From Bacteroidaceae bacterium (GTDB taxonomy: Bacteria; Bacteroidota; Bacteroidia; Bacteroidales; Bacteroidaceae): a DNA stretch of 64,000 nucleotides. The notes under the pieces were generated by a model, which was not told the origin of the DNA, searched no databases, and was given only the letters and a program-made list of their open reading frames with translations. Made by a program: the position numbers and the translations under genes. Where the stretch lies: assembly GCA_017633615.1 (NCBI GenBank), contig JAGBPB010000033.1:59902-123901 (forward strand), given 5' to 3'. Below, in pieces: positions 9,393 to 18,300 of the stretch. Positions within the stretch are counted from its first letter, which is position 1; every line of letters starts with the position of its first letter.

Positions 9393-10081
9393 ATATAGTA
9401 CCCATTATCAGTTTAAGTTCTCCGCTTGGGATCAATGACTGGTTCCTTTCAGTGACCATGCTGACTCTGCTTCTTATGCTGATAATAATGGGGCCCTACA
9501 GGTCTGACTATTTAGATTCCATATCATCAATGTTCAGGTTCAAGAATCCTGATGGTGATGTAAGATATCCTCTACTTTCAACAATTGAGAATGTGCTGTT
9601 GTTCATTCTCACTTGTATCAGTGTAGGGGAGTCAATTACAGTATATTCTCATGATATAACGGAGGAAGGCTTATCTCTGGTTATTTTCCTATTATGGCTT
9701 TCATTATTGTTGGTTGCGGCTTTTTTAATAAAACTTCTGCTTTATTCCATTGTAAACAAGATTCTTTATGAAAGGCAGGTAATAACCCTAAAACCCGGAC
9801 GGTGGAATTGCTTTTTCGTCATGTCGTTTTCTGTAGCCGGACTGCTTATCCTGGTCTTTTCAATAATTGTATTTTTGCTTGATTTACCTCTTCTTTTACT
9901 GCTTGTTTTTACATATATAATTCGCATTCTGGTCATTTCAGGCAGAATTTTCAAGATTAAAACCACCTTATTTAAGAATCGGCGCTCCAATTCAGGATTA
10001 ATTATGTACCTTTGTGCGTTCGAATTAGCGCCTGTCTTCTTGGAGTCCGTGCTATTGAATAGATTTTTTAGTCTAATTTAA
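9389..10081 (+). CDS. DUF4271 family integral membrane protein
   Basis: A 230-residue very hydrophobic protein with about five or six predicted membrane helices (for example near residues 20-36, 68-86, 95-120, 140-165 and 168-185). The C-terminal motif MYLCAFELAPVFL fits the DUF4271 family, which commonly sits next to hemD in Bacteroidales. It overlaps the LOG-family gene by 4 bp and ends 11 bp before hemD. The function is unknown. A link to haem synthesis or export is only an inference from gene order. Confidence 0.75.
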   Translation: MNIVPIISLSSPLGINDWFLSVTMLTLLLMLIIMGPYRSDYLDSISSMFRFKNPDGDVRYPLLSTIENVLLFILTCISVGESITVYSHDITEEGLSLVIFLLWLSLLLVAAFLIKLLLYSIVNKILYERQVITLKPGRWNCFFVMSFSVAGLLILVFSIIVFLLDLPLLLLLVFTYIIRILVISGRIFKIKTTLFKNRRSNSGLIMYLCAFELAPVFLESVLLNRFFSLI

Positions 10082-10092
10082 ACCGCAAAGCC

Positions 10093-10839
10093 TTGAAAGT
10101 TAAGAAGGTTCTCATATCCCAGCCGCAGCCTACCACAGGTAAGTCTCCCTATTTTGACTTGGCTGATAAGTATGGTGTTGAGTTCGTATTCAAACCATTT
10201 ATTCGCGTTGAGCCGCTTAGTGCCAAAGAGTTCAGACAGCAACATGTCAATATCCTTGACCACACCGCTGTAGTATTCACATCACGTCATGCTGTAGATC
10301 ATTTCTTCCAGTTATGCGCCGAGATGAGAGTCAACATCCCGGAGGACATGAAGTATTTCTGCATCACAGAGACGGTTTCTCTCTACATCCAGAAGTACGT
10401 TCAGTACCGCAAACGCAAGGTGTTCTTTGGCAACACCGGTAAGGTGGACAGCCTTATGACTCCCATCCTCAAGCATAAGACAGAGAAGTATTTCATTCCC
10501 ATGTCAAATGTACATACCGGTGAACTTAAGGACCTTCTTGATGCCAACAATATAGCTCACACTGAGGCCGTCATGTACCGCACCGTAAGCAACGAGTTCC
10601 AGGCCGGTGAACTTGATGACTTTGATATGCTGGTGTTCTTCAGCCCTGCCGGAATAGAGTCACTCAAGCAGAATGCTCCTGACTTTGTTCAGGGTGACAA
10701 GGTTATAGGCTGTTTTGGCGGCACCACTGCCAAAGCTATCCGTGATGCAGGTCTGCGTCTTGACATAGAGGCTCCGGTTCCCGGCATAACCTCCATGTCT
10801 GCCGCTATCGATGCTTGGTTCGCAGCCAACAAGAAGTAA
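10093..10839 (+). CDS. hemD: Uroporphyrinogen-III synthase
   Basis: A 248-residue cytoplasmic enzyme that cyclises hydroxymethylbilane to uroporphyrinogen III. The family is poorly conserved, but the two-lobed layout fits: VVFTSRHAVDHFF in the first lobe, and FFSPAGIESLKQ with GCFGGTTAKAIRDAGLR in the second. The start is a TTG (LKVKKVLISQPQP). The rest of the haem pathway is not in the window. A strong hairpin with a T-run follows the stop. Confidence 0.85.
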   Translation: MKVKKVLISQPQPTTGKSPYFDLADKYGVEFVFKPFIRVEPLSAKEFRQQHVNILDHTAVVFTSRHAVDHFFQLCAEMRVNIPEDMKYFCITETVSLYIQKYVQYRKRKVFFGNTGKVDSLMTPILKHKTEKYFIPMSNVHTGELKDLLDANNIAHTEAVMYRTVSNEFQAGELDDFDMLVFFSPAGIESLKQNAPDFVQGDKVIGCFGGTTAKAIRDAGLRLDIEAPVPGITSMSAAIDAWFAANKK

Positions 10840-10854
10840 GAAAAAATCATATAC

Positions 10855-10906
10855 GGACGGGCTCTGTGGTTCAGGTTTTACCTGGGTCGGAGTCCGTCCC
10901 TTTTTT
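10855..10906 (+). terminator. Strong hairpin with T6 between hemD and rnpA
   Basis: GGACGG-type arms (10855-10866 with 10888-10899) and an inner stem CAGGT/ACCTG with a TTT loop form a long hairpin of about 17 to 20 bp. T6 follows at 10901-10906. The rnpA ATG begins at 10907, directly after the T-run. It looks like a hemD terminator, but no room is left for an rnpA ribosome-binding region. Confidence 0.75.
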
Positions 10907-11326
10907 ATGAAAACGGGATACACATTCAGTAAGCAGGAGCGCCTGTGCGGAACCATGCAGGTGGACAGGCTCTTTGCAGAGGGAGACCGCCGTATTGCGG
11001 CTTTTCCCATCCGGCTGGTATGGCTCCTTACTGATGACACAGAAGGTGTCCGTATTCTGGTCAGTGCTCCAAAACGTCTATTCAAGCATGCTGTTGACCG
11101 CAATCGTATCAAACGCCAGATAAGGGAGTTCTACCGTACATCATCGGCTGCGCTCAAGGAGACAGTTGCATCGCGTCATAAAGGATTACTCCTGGCCTTT
11201 TTGTTTACAGACAGTAAACTCTGGGAGTCAGAGCAGTTGAATCAACGTCTGTCCCATGCGTTGGACAAACTTGTGGCAGAGTTGTCAAAAACAGCTTCAG
11301 ATAAGCTGGTAAATAATTCTGAATGA
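10907..11326 (+). CDS. rnpA: Ribonuclease P protein component
   Basis: A 139-residue basic protein that assists the RNase P RNA in trimming tRNA 5' leaders. The family motif is visible as [19 protein letters not shown] (the RNR box). The N-terminal [11 protein letters not shown] is typical for Bacteroidales. I chose the ATG at 10907 because longer in-frame versions would be translated through the terminator-like hairpin. It overlaps yidD by ATGA, and the gene order rnpA-yidD is conserved widely. Confidence 0.92.
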   Translation: MKTGYTFSKQERLCGTMQVDRLFAEGDRRIAAFPIRLVWLLTDDTEGVRILVSAPKRLFKHAVDRNRIKRQIREFYRTSSAALKETVASRHKGLLLAFLFTDSKLWESEQLNQRLSHALDKLVAELSKTASDKLVNNSE

Positions 11327-11568
11327 TGCGCAATCTGTTGAATAATTTTACTAAAGCCTTAGGGTGGTTGCTGATGCTGCCTATCAGGTTCTACAGGCGT
11401 TTCATTTCACCGCTTACCCCTCCTTCATGCCGTTTTACCCCCACATGCTCCGAGTATGCCATTGAGGCGATCCAAAAGCACGGCCCGTTCAGGGGGACAT
11501 GGCTGGCTGTAAAGCGTATTCTCCGCTGTCATCCCGGCGGTGGTTCAGGCTATGATCCCGTTCCGTGA
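11323..11568 (+). CDS. yidD: Membrane protein insertion efficiency factor YidD
   Basis: An 81-residue protein with the full signature: an amphipathic start, [27 protein letters not shown], and [12 protein letters not shown]. It helps YidC-dependent membrane protein insertion at the inner face of the membrane. It overlaps rnpA by 4 bp and tatD by 1 bp, so the three form a coupled operon. Confidence 0.95.
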   Translation: MMRNLLNNFTKALGWLLMLPIRFYRRFISPLTPPSCRFTPTCSEYAIEAIQKHGPFRGTWLAVKRILRCHPGGGSGYDPVP

Positions 11569-12194
11569 TGATAATTAAGGATATACATACTCATTTGCTA
11601 CCGGAAATACCGGGTACGGCATTAGTCTGTATAGGGTGCGGACCTATACCGCAGGAACAGGGGCATTTTTACAGTGCAGGGTTGCATCCCTGGGATGTTA
11701 CTGGCAGTGATGAAGAGCAGTTTAGGGCATTGGAGAAACTGCTGGCCCAGCCTCAGGTGCTTGCTGTGGGAGAGTGTGGATTTGACAGGCTTAAAGGCCC
11801 GTCCCATGAACTGCAGGAAAAGGCTTTCATACGTCAGTTTGAACTCTCGGAGAATCTGGGCAAGCCCATGATACTGCATGTGGTCAGGGATTTTGATACT
11901 GTAATACGTCTTAAGAAGGAACTCAAGCCCACGCAGAAGTGGCTCATACACGGATTCCGCGGAGGCTCTGAGCAAATGGAACAGTTGCACCGGAGCGGTT
12001 TGGAAGTCTCTTTCGGGCTAAAGTACAATCCTGAATCCCTGAAAATAATCCCTTCAGACCGTCTTTTTCTTGAAACTGACGGTAAAGGCTCCATTGACAC
12101 CCTCGTTCAGGAAATCTCACAAATAAGAAAAGAATCTGTTGATTGCATAGAGAGACAACTTCAAAGAAACTACAATTATTTTTTAAAGGCGTAG
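11568..12194 (+). CDS. TatD family hydrolase (short form)
   Basis: A 208-residue metal-dependent hydrolase of the TatD group. Metal-ligand motifs are seen: DIHTHL at the N-terminus, GECGFDR, LHVVRDFD, IHGFRGG and ETDGKG. It is about 50 residues shorter than typical TatD (about 260), with the loss mainly between the first motif and the second strand, a form common in Bacteroidales. A GTG at 11565 is an alternative start. The stop codon lies inside the left terminal repeat of the next element. Confidence 0.85.
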   Translation: MIIKDIHTHLLPEIPGTALVCIGCGPIPQEQGHFYSAGLHPWDVTGSDEEQFRALEKLLAQPQVLAVGECGFDRLKGPSHELQEKAFIRQFELSENLGKPMILHVVRDFDTVIRLKKELKPTQKWLIHGFRGGSEQMEQLHRSGLEVSFGLKYNPESLKIIPSDRLFLETDGKGSIDTLVQEISQIRKESVDCIERQLQRNYNYFLKA

Positions 12195-12377
12195 ATGTGG
12201 GTTTTGGGAGTATTTGCGGAGGGCGTAAACGTAGAACCCCGGGAAGATCCCGTTAAAAACGGCGCATGTCTGAGGAACGTTAGGCCCCGAAGGGGACTAT
12301 GAGGACGAGTTCGACGTTTAGGGTCTGGAGGGGTTCGGAGTAGCCCGGAGGAATCTACTCCCAAAATCCAATTCTAC
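12191..12377. repeat. 187-bp element with terminal inverted repeats and nested RNA-like fold
   Basis: The ends are 22-bp inverted repeats with 19 matches. The left end begins GTAGATGTGG at 12191, and the right end is its complement ending at 12377. Inside, helices nest in order: GGGC (12221-12224) with GCCC (12343-12346), then GAACCCC (12234-12240) with GGGGTTC (12330-12336). Within that lie hairpins GGGA-aga-TCCC (12241-12251), CCGT-taaaa-ACGG, and AACGT/ACGTT enclosing CCCC-gaag-GGGG. It is more GC-rich than the flanks. No convincing ORF or target duplication is present. It could be a MITE-like dispersed repeat or a structured RNA. Confidence 0.65.
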
Positions 12378-12400
12378 AGCGGAGATTCAAAAAATAATTG

Positions 12401-12408
12401 TATATTTG
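12401..12408 (+). promoter_or_regulatory. -7 box of the tyrS promoter
   Basis: TATATTTG matches TAnnTTTG, 31 bp before the tyrS ATG and just outside the right end of the 187-bp element. No clear -33 TTG is seen at the expected distance. Confidence 0.6.
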
Positions 12409-12439
12409 CGGACTTTTAAGAAAAATCTTAAACTATACG

Positions 12440-13738
12440 ATGACAAATTTTGTTGAAGAACTTACCTGGAGAGGCATGGTTCACCAGATGATGCCTGGTA
12501 CCGATGAATTACTCAGCAAAGAACAGGTTACAGCTTATGTGGGTTTTGATCCCACTGCAGATTCCCTTCATATAGGACATCTGTGCAGTATTATGATCCT
12601 GCGCCATTTCCAGCGTTGCGGCCACAAACCGTTGGCTCTCATCGGTGGTGCCACCGGTATGATAGGTGACCCCAGCGGCAAGTCACAGGAGCGCAATCTG
12701 CTTAATGAAGAGACATTGAAGCATAATGTGGAGTGCATACGTCAGCAGTTGGCCAAGTTCCTGGATTTTGACAGTGACGCCCCCAATAAGGCTGAACTTG
12801 TTAACAATTACGATTGGCTTAAGGATGTAACATTCCTGGACTTTTCACGTGACATAGGCAAGCACATCACCGTAAATTACATGATGGCCAAGGACTCTGT
12901 CAAGAAGCGTCTCAACGGTGAAGCCCGTGACGGACTCTCATTCACTGAGTTTACCTACCAGTTGCTCCAGGGCTACGATTTTCTCTATCTCAACGAGCAC
13001 AAGAACTGCAAACTCCAGATGGGTGGTGCAGACCAGTGGGGAAACATAACTACCGGTGCAGAACTTATCCGTCGTATCAACGGCACAGAGTGCTTTGCCC
13101 TGACCTGCCCGCTGATTACCAAATCAGACGGTACCAAGTTCGGCAAGACAGAGGGCGGTAACGTATGGCTTAACCCGGAATACACTTCACCATACAAGTT
13201 CTACCAATTCTGGCTGAACGTAAGTGATGAGGATGCCAAGCGCTATATCAAGATCTTCACCAACATTGAGAAGGATGAGTGTGAGGCCCTGATAGCTGAG
13301 CATGATGCTGCTCCGCATCTGCGCCTTATTCAGAAACGTCTGGCCAAGGATGTAACATGCATGGTTCACAGTGAGGAGGATTACAAGGCCGCCGCAGAGG
13401 CATCGGATATCCTGTTCGGAAACACAGCAAGTGCTGATGATCTTAAGGGTATTGATGAAACCATGCTCCTGTCAGTGTTTGACGGTGTGCCTCAGTTCCG
13501 TTTCAGCCGTGAAGTGCTCAAGCAGGAGGTTAAGGCCTCTGATTTCCTGACTGATATATGTCCGGTATTCTTCAGCAAGAGTGAGGCCCGCAAGATGATG
13601 CAAGGCGGCGGTGTCTCAGTAAACAAAGAGAAGACATATGATCACTCACGCATCTTCACTGAAGCTGATCTTGTTGACGGACGCTATATTATTCTTCAGA
13701 GAGGAAAGAAGAACTACTATCTGCTCATCGCAGAATAG
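12440..13738 (+). CDS. tyrS: Tyrosine--tRNA ligase
   Basis: A 432-residue class I aminoacyl-tRNA synthetase, bacterial TyrS type. The HIGH motif appears as HIGHL, and the KMSKS-equivalent as KFGKTEGG. The substrate pocket motif [11 protein letters not shown] is present. A C-terminal S4-like RNA-binding part follows ([15 protein letters not shown]). The ATG at 12440 is chosen because the longer in-frame start at 12398 lies in the promoter. tRNA-Gln follows on the same strand with its own promoter. Confidence 0.96.
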   Translation: MTNFVEELTWRGMVHQMMPGTDELLSKEQVTAYVGFDPTADSLHIGHLCSIMILRHFQRCGHKPLALIGGATGMIGDPSGKSQERNLLNEETLKHNVECIRQQLAKFLDFDSDAPNKAELVNNYDWLKDVTFLDFSRDIGKHITVNYMMAKDSVKKRLNGEARDGLSFTEFTYQLLQGYDFLYLNEHKNCKLQMGGADQWGNITTGAELIRRINGTECFALTCPLITKSDGTKFGKTEGGNVWLNPEYTSPYKFYQFWLNVSDEDAKRYIKIFTNIEKDECEALIAEHDAAPHLRLIQKRLAKDVTCMVHSEEDYKAAAEASDILFGNTASADDLKGIDETMLLSVFDGVPQFRFSREVLKQEVKASDFLTDICPVFFSKSEARKMMQGGGVSVNKEKTYDHSRIFTEADLVDGRYIILQRGKKNYYLLIAE

Positions 13739-13749
13739 TAAAAATTAAC

Positions 13750-13757
13750 TATATTTG
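13750..13757 (+). promoter_or_regulatory. -7 box upstream of tRNA-Gln
   Basis: TATATTTG matches TAnnTTTG and lies 27 bp before the tRNA 5' end. A short hairpin (GCCCTTTCAGGGGC) sits between the box and the tRNA. Confidence 0.6.
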
Positions 13758-13784
13758 CAGGCCCTTTCAGGGGCATAAGGCGAT

Positions 13785-13855
13785 TGTCGTATGGTGTAAT
13801 GGTAGCACAACAGGTTTTGGTTCTGTTTGTCCTGGTTCGAATCCGGGTACGACAG
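13785..13855 (+). tRNA. tRNA-Gln (anticodon TTG)
   Basis: A cloverleaf of 71 nt. The acceptor stem TGTCGTA pairs with TACGACA, and the discriminator is G. The anticodon stem ACAGG/TCTGT carries loop TTTTGGT with anticodon TTG. The T arm is CCTGG-TTCGAAT-CCGGG, with one G-T pair. CCA is not encoded. The anticodon and G discriminator fit glutamine. Confidence 0.93.
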
Positions 13856-13884
13856 CTTGTAAAGGACATGTGCGAAACAATTAT

Positions 13885-13928
13885 GTAAGTTTTGGAAACA
13901 AATCAAAAGGGCATGAACTTACTTTTTT
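13885..13928 (+). terminator. Possible terminator after tRNA-Gln
   Basis: GTAAGTT (13885-13891) pairs with AACTTAC (13916-13922), followed by T6. The 24-nt loop makes it weak. The same AACTTAC arm could instead pair with a second GTAAGTT at 14005-14011 further downstream. Confidence 0.4.
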
Positions 13929-13992
13929 AAGTTGCGGAACAAATGTTAATGTCAATGGCACGTTGAAGGATTCCAATCCCAAAAACGTGCCA

Positions 13993-14000
13993 TATCTTTG
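13993..14000 (+). promoter_or_regulatory. -7 box of a candidate small RNA
   Basis: TATCTTTG matches TAnnTTTG in a gene-free stretch. It is overlapped upstream by an inverted repeat GGCACGT/ACGTGCC (13958-13992), which could be an operator or a second hairpin. Confidence 0.5.
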
Positions 14001-14006
14001 CAGTGT

Positions 14007-14123
14007 AAGTTTTCATGCACATATTTGGTTAGTAATTGACTTTCGTGATGTCTCACCTTCAGTCCGTGAGGATAGGGAGGCAGACCTACAAGAGACCGCA
14101 TCGCAGCGGTCTCTTCTTTTTTT
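14007..14123 (+). ncRNA. Candidate small RNA with its own promoter and terminator
   Basis: The 432-bp gap between tRNA-Gln and the GH43 gene has no convincing protein gene. It holds a -7 box at 13993-14000. About 85 nt after the predicted start comes an intrinsic terminator: AGAGACCGC (14091-14099) and GCGGTCTCT (14106-14114), then a T-rich tail to 14123. An internal hairpin CTCAC/GTGAG lies at 14052-14070. The transcript would be about 115 nt. A 91-codon ORF overlaps it, but its composition does not look coding. I do not recognise the family. Confidence 0.45.
14091..14123 (+). terminator. Intrinsic terminator of the candidate small RNA
   Basis: A 9-bp perfect GC-rich stem with a 6-nt loop (atcgca), followed by TCTTTTTTT. 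Confidence 0.75.
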
Positions 14124-14232
14124 ACTGCCCATTTCAGGGGGGTAAATGTACAATATCGCTTGTACAACATAATTTTAACTCAGTTTTTTCAAAAAATGTT
14201 AGCAATTGGTGCTTCAAAAAATAAAAAAGCGT

Positions 14233-14240
14233 TATCTTTG
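14233..14240 (+). promoter_or_regulatory. -7 box of the utilization locus
   Basis: TATCTTTG matches TAnnTTTG, 47 bp before the GH43 ATG. A TTG at 14206-14208 lies 24 bp upstream, slightly beyond the usual spacing. It is the only clear promoter before the long run of same-strand genes to 32455. Confidence 0.6.
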
Positions 14241-14287
14241 GCCGCTAACTGATTTTTTTAATAATATAATAATAACCAAATAGTCTT

Positions 14288-15316
14288 ATGAAGAAACGCT
14301 ATCTGTTCCCCTCCGACTACATGGCAGATCCCTCTGTACACGTTTTCAACGGAAGGGTTTACATCTATCCGTCACATGACTGGGAGTGCGAAAATGTTGA
14401 GAATGACAACGGCGACCAGTACGTAATGAAAGATTATCATGTCCTTTCCACAGATGACATCATGAACGGTCAGGTAATTGACCACGGCAAGGTTATAGGT
14501 CTGGAAGATATTCCATGGGCAGGCCGTCAGCTTTGGGACTGCGATGTTCAGGAGTATGAAATTGAAGTTCCCACCAATGCTGAAGAGCAGGCTCAGGGCA
14601 TGGGATTCAGCAAGAAGACAAAACGTTACATAATGTATTTCCCCATGAAGGACCGCAATGATGTGTTCCACTGGGGTACAGCTATCGCCCAGCGTCCTGA
14701 GGGTCCGTTCATCCCCAATCCCGCACCGGTAGCCGGCAGCTACAGCATTGACATGTGCGCTTTCCGTGATGATGCTGACGGTGAGGTTTACGTTTATTTT
14801 GGCGGTCTGTGGGGCGGACAGCTTCAGCGCTATAAGGACAATATTCATCTGGAGACTCCGTATCTTCCTGAAGGTAAGGAAGATGCTCTGCCAAGCCGCT
14901 GCGTCCGCCTGACTAAGGACGGCTTGAATTTTGCAGAGGCTCCGCGTCCGATTCTGGTGGTTGACGAGAAGGGTAATCCGCTCAAGGCTGATGATCCGCA
15001 CCGTTTCTTTGAGGCCTCATGGATGCACAAGTACAAAGGCAAATATTATTTCTCTTATTCTACCGGTGACAGCCATCTGCTGTGCTATGCAACCGGTGAC
15101 AACCCTTACGGTCCGTTCACATATCAGGGAGTAATCCTTACACCCGTTGTGGGCTGGACAACCCATCATTCAATAATTGAATACAAGGGCAAGTGGTATC
15201 TGTTCCATCATGACAGTGTGCCTTCAGGAGGCAAGTCATGGCTCCGCAGCCTCAAAGTCTGTGAAATTGAGTATGACGCTCAGGGCCATATCAAGACAAT
15301 CGAGGGCATGGACTGA
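14288..15316 (+). CDS. GH43 family glycosidase, cytoplasmic (xylosidase/arabinofuranosidase type)
   Basis: A 342-residue single-domain five-bladed beta-propeller enzyme with no signal peptide, so it acts in the cytoplasm on imported oligosaccharides. Likely catalytic acids are the Asp in YMADPSVHVFNGRVY, the Asp in SIDMCAFRDD and the Glu in RFFEASWMHKYKGKYY. The histidine-rich motif TTHHSIIEYKGKWYLFHHD is typical of the family. It heads the utilization locus and is 41 bp upstream of the first FAS1 gene. Whether it releases xylose or arabinose cannot be told from sequence alone. Confidence 0.88.
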   Translation: MKKRYLFPSDYMADPSVHVFNGRVYIYPSHDWECENVENDNGDQYVMKDYHVLSTDDIMNGQVIDHGKVIGLEDIPWAGRQLWDCDVQEYEIEVPTNAEEQAQGMGFSKKTKRYIMYFPMKDRNDVFHWGTAIAQRPEGPFIPNPAPVAGSYSIDMCAFRDDADGEVYVYFGGLWGGQLQRYKDNIHLETPYLPEGKEDALPSRCVRLTKDGLNFAEAPRPILVVDEKGNPLKADDPHRFFEASWMHKYKGKYYFSYSTGDSHLLCYATGDNPYGPFTYQGVILTPVVGWTTHHSIIEYKGKWYLFHHDSVPSGGKSWLRSLKVCEIEYDAQGHIKTIEGMD

Positions 15317-15357
15317 TTGCTTACTAGGAAACAATAAATAATCAAATATATAATTAA

Positions 15358-18300
15358 ATGAAAAAATCCAATTCTCTGTTCAACCGTTCAGGTTTTGTGG
15401 GAATAGCGCTGTTTGCTTTGGCCACATTTTTCGGAGTGACATCGTGCCGTCCGGATTATGACCTTGACAAGAGATTCCCCGAATGGTTGGGTACAAGTAT
15501 CTTTGAGACTCTGCAAGAGGGTTTTAAAGATACCATTACTGGTAAGGAGTATAAGTTTGAGACTTATGTCAAACTTATCAAGGACCTGGATCAGGAGAAA
15601 ATCCTGGCCAAGACCGGTAGTAAAACGCTTTTCGTGGCTGACGATGAGGCATTCAAAAGATTCTTTGCAGATTGCCCGTTCACTCTCCCCGAGGTGGATC
15701 CAGAAACAGGAAAGCATAAGAAGGTCACCAGTTATGAGCAGTTGAGCGTTGCCCAAAAGACCATGATTCTTAAGGGTTCCATGCTTAACAACGTTTATCA
15801 GGTGGCTATGCTGTCCAGCAGTGAGGGTCCCAAACTTGGTGACTGCATGCGCAGGCTTTCATCTTCATCTATCTATGACACCATTCCGGTGCTGCTCCCT
15901 GAAGATATGCCTAATACGCCGCTGTGGTCTTATCTCAAGAACGATCCTAACCGTAAGGCCGGTATCCCAATCATGGTTGACGGAACAATCAAACCTATGA
16001 TTTTCTTTGTGAACAAGTTCCTTACTATGAAGAAGATCACAGATGAAGACTATGAGTTCCTTTTCAATCTTCCCGCAAACAGCCGTCAGGCCAATGATGC
16101 CAGCGTTAACGGTGTAAGAATTGCCTGCCAGAACAAGAAGTGCTTCAACGGATTCATCCATGTAATGGAGGATGTTATCTATCTGCTCCCCAATATGGCA
16201 GAATATCTTGAGCAGTCAGACAGTTCAATCATCTTCAGTTCTATCCTGGATCGTTTCTCTGCTCCGTTCTATCCTACAGGAGCCCAGTCAGGTGTAGCCA
16301 GCGGTAAGTCTCACACTGATGATGTAAAGCGTCTTCTTGATGATGATGACGAGCGTCTTGTCAAGATAGGAAGTCCTGCCCTGAAGGCTGCAATGGATGC
16401 TTCTGATGACTCAGTATATACAAAGATGTATTTCTCCAAGCGTTCACAGGGTAACACCAAGTGGAACAAGACCCCTGCCGGCAAGCAGTTCGGATTTGAC
16501 GGTGAGTTGCTCAAGTTTGATCCGGGATGGAATACCTTCTTCTCAGAGACCTCATCAACTACAACCACCGATGTTGCTCTGCAGCAGAATATGGCCGTAA
16601 TGATGGTTCCCACAGATAACACTCTTATGGACTGGTGGCTCAACGGAGCAGGTAAGGCTCTCCGTCAGAGATACGGTCTTGGCAAGTATAAGGAGAATCC
16701 TCCCACAAATGCCAAGGAGGTTGCAGAGGATATGAGTGAGATAGACCTCAAGGTTATTGTAAAGCTTGTTAACAACAACATGCTTAACTCCCTGACAGGT
16801 TCTGTTCCCAGCAAGTTTTCAAATGTGCTTAATGATGCCAACGATCCTCTGTTTGAGGATACTGAACTTGCAAGATCCCAGATTAAAAAGGTTGTCATGT
16901 GCTGCAACGGTGCTATCTATTTTACAAATGCCGTTTATGCTCCTACAGCTTACCGTTCAGTATCATATCCTGCGCTGGTTAATGAGAAGCTGCAGGTTAT
17001 TGACTGGGCTATTGAGGATGAGGTTATGTCATTCAGTGCATACCTTAATTCAATGGTTGCCACTTACAGTTTCTTCATTCCTGAAGTAAGTTATTCTTCT
17101 GACCTGGCTGAGGAACTCAGAGGAAAGCTCATCTGGGTCGATCCCGTATCATTTGCTATAAAGAAATATGGTGCGTCTGACACAGAAGGCACTTACCTCA
17201 AGGCTCTTGTGTTCAGCTATGATGATGTCAACAAGACTGTCAAGGCTGACCTTTATAACTACAATGACACAACAAACCAGATTCTTGAAAAGACTTCATC
17301 ACAGTCTATAGACGGAACAACTGATGACGGTCTTACTTATCTGCGTAACCGTCTTGAGGATCTCTTGGATTACCATATTATAATAGGTAATGTAGAGGGT
17401 GACAGCAAGAATCAGAGTGTTCCATGGGATAAGGACGGATATGCTTACTTCAAGACCAAGGGTCGTGGTACCGTTCGTTTCAAGAAAGCTGCCGATTTCC
17501 ATGATATGGAGGTTGCCGGAGGCTGGCAGATTGAGACCGGCGAGAAGATCAATATTGTTGACCGTGTTGACCTGTCCAAGGAGTCTACTTCACACGGTAA
17601 TGGTAGGACATACATTATTGATCGTCCTCTGCAGACATCAAGACTGTCAGTATATGACATCCTTTCTGATGAGGAGAAATATCCTGAGTTCTCAAGGTTC
17701 TTCAAACTCATGCAGAGTGCCACAGGTTCAGAGGCTAAATCTCTCTTCCAGACAGATGCAAACAAGCATGATATAGGTTCACGTTACTGCGTATCAACCC
17801 TTAACACATATCATTATACTATCTATGTTCCCACCAATGAGTCACTTGAGTCACTTGAGAAATCAGGAATCCTGGTTGATCCCAAGAACTTGGCCACATA
17901 TGATGAGAACTGGCGTGCCATCAAGAGCAATATCTATGATGATCTTTATGAGGGTGATGAGGCTACTGCCAATAAGGTATGGCAGCAGCAAATGATTGAA
18001 GAGTCGCGCCGTATCCGCGGAGCTCAGGATGGTGAACCCAATACCAAGGCTGACTCCACATTTGACTTCAAGAAAGATTACAGTGATGTAAAGCGTGACC
18101 AGCTCAAGAACTTCATCAAGTATCACATTCAGGATAACTCAGTTTATGCCAACGCTGAGTTTGAGGCCGGTTACAATGCTGACGGTTCAAAGGCCACTGA
18201 GACCAACTATGAGACCGCTTACATGAGAGAATCAGATAAGCAGTTCGCCAAACTGAAGGTTAAGGGTGGTGATGAAATTGAGGTTACTGATGCAAACGGT

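Noticed and set aside
12176..12364. 62-codon minus-strand ORF within the 187-bp element
   Set aside because: It runs through the palindromic arms, is rich in Pro, Arg, Ser and Thr without domain character, and is better explained as a by-product of a structured repeat.
12191..12377. Insertion sequence with transposase
   Set aside because: There are terminal inverted repeats but only 187 bp, no transposase and no visible target duplication, so at most it is a non-autonomous element.
13870..14145. 91-codon ORF between tRNA-Gln and GH43
   Set aside because: It crosses a possible terminator, a promoter box and an intrinsic terminator. No signal peptide, domain or start context supports it.
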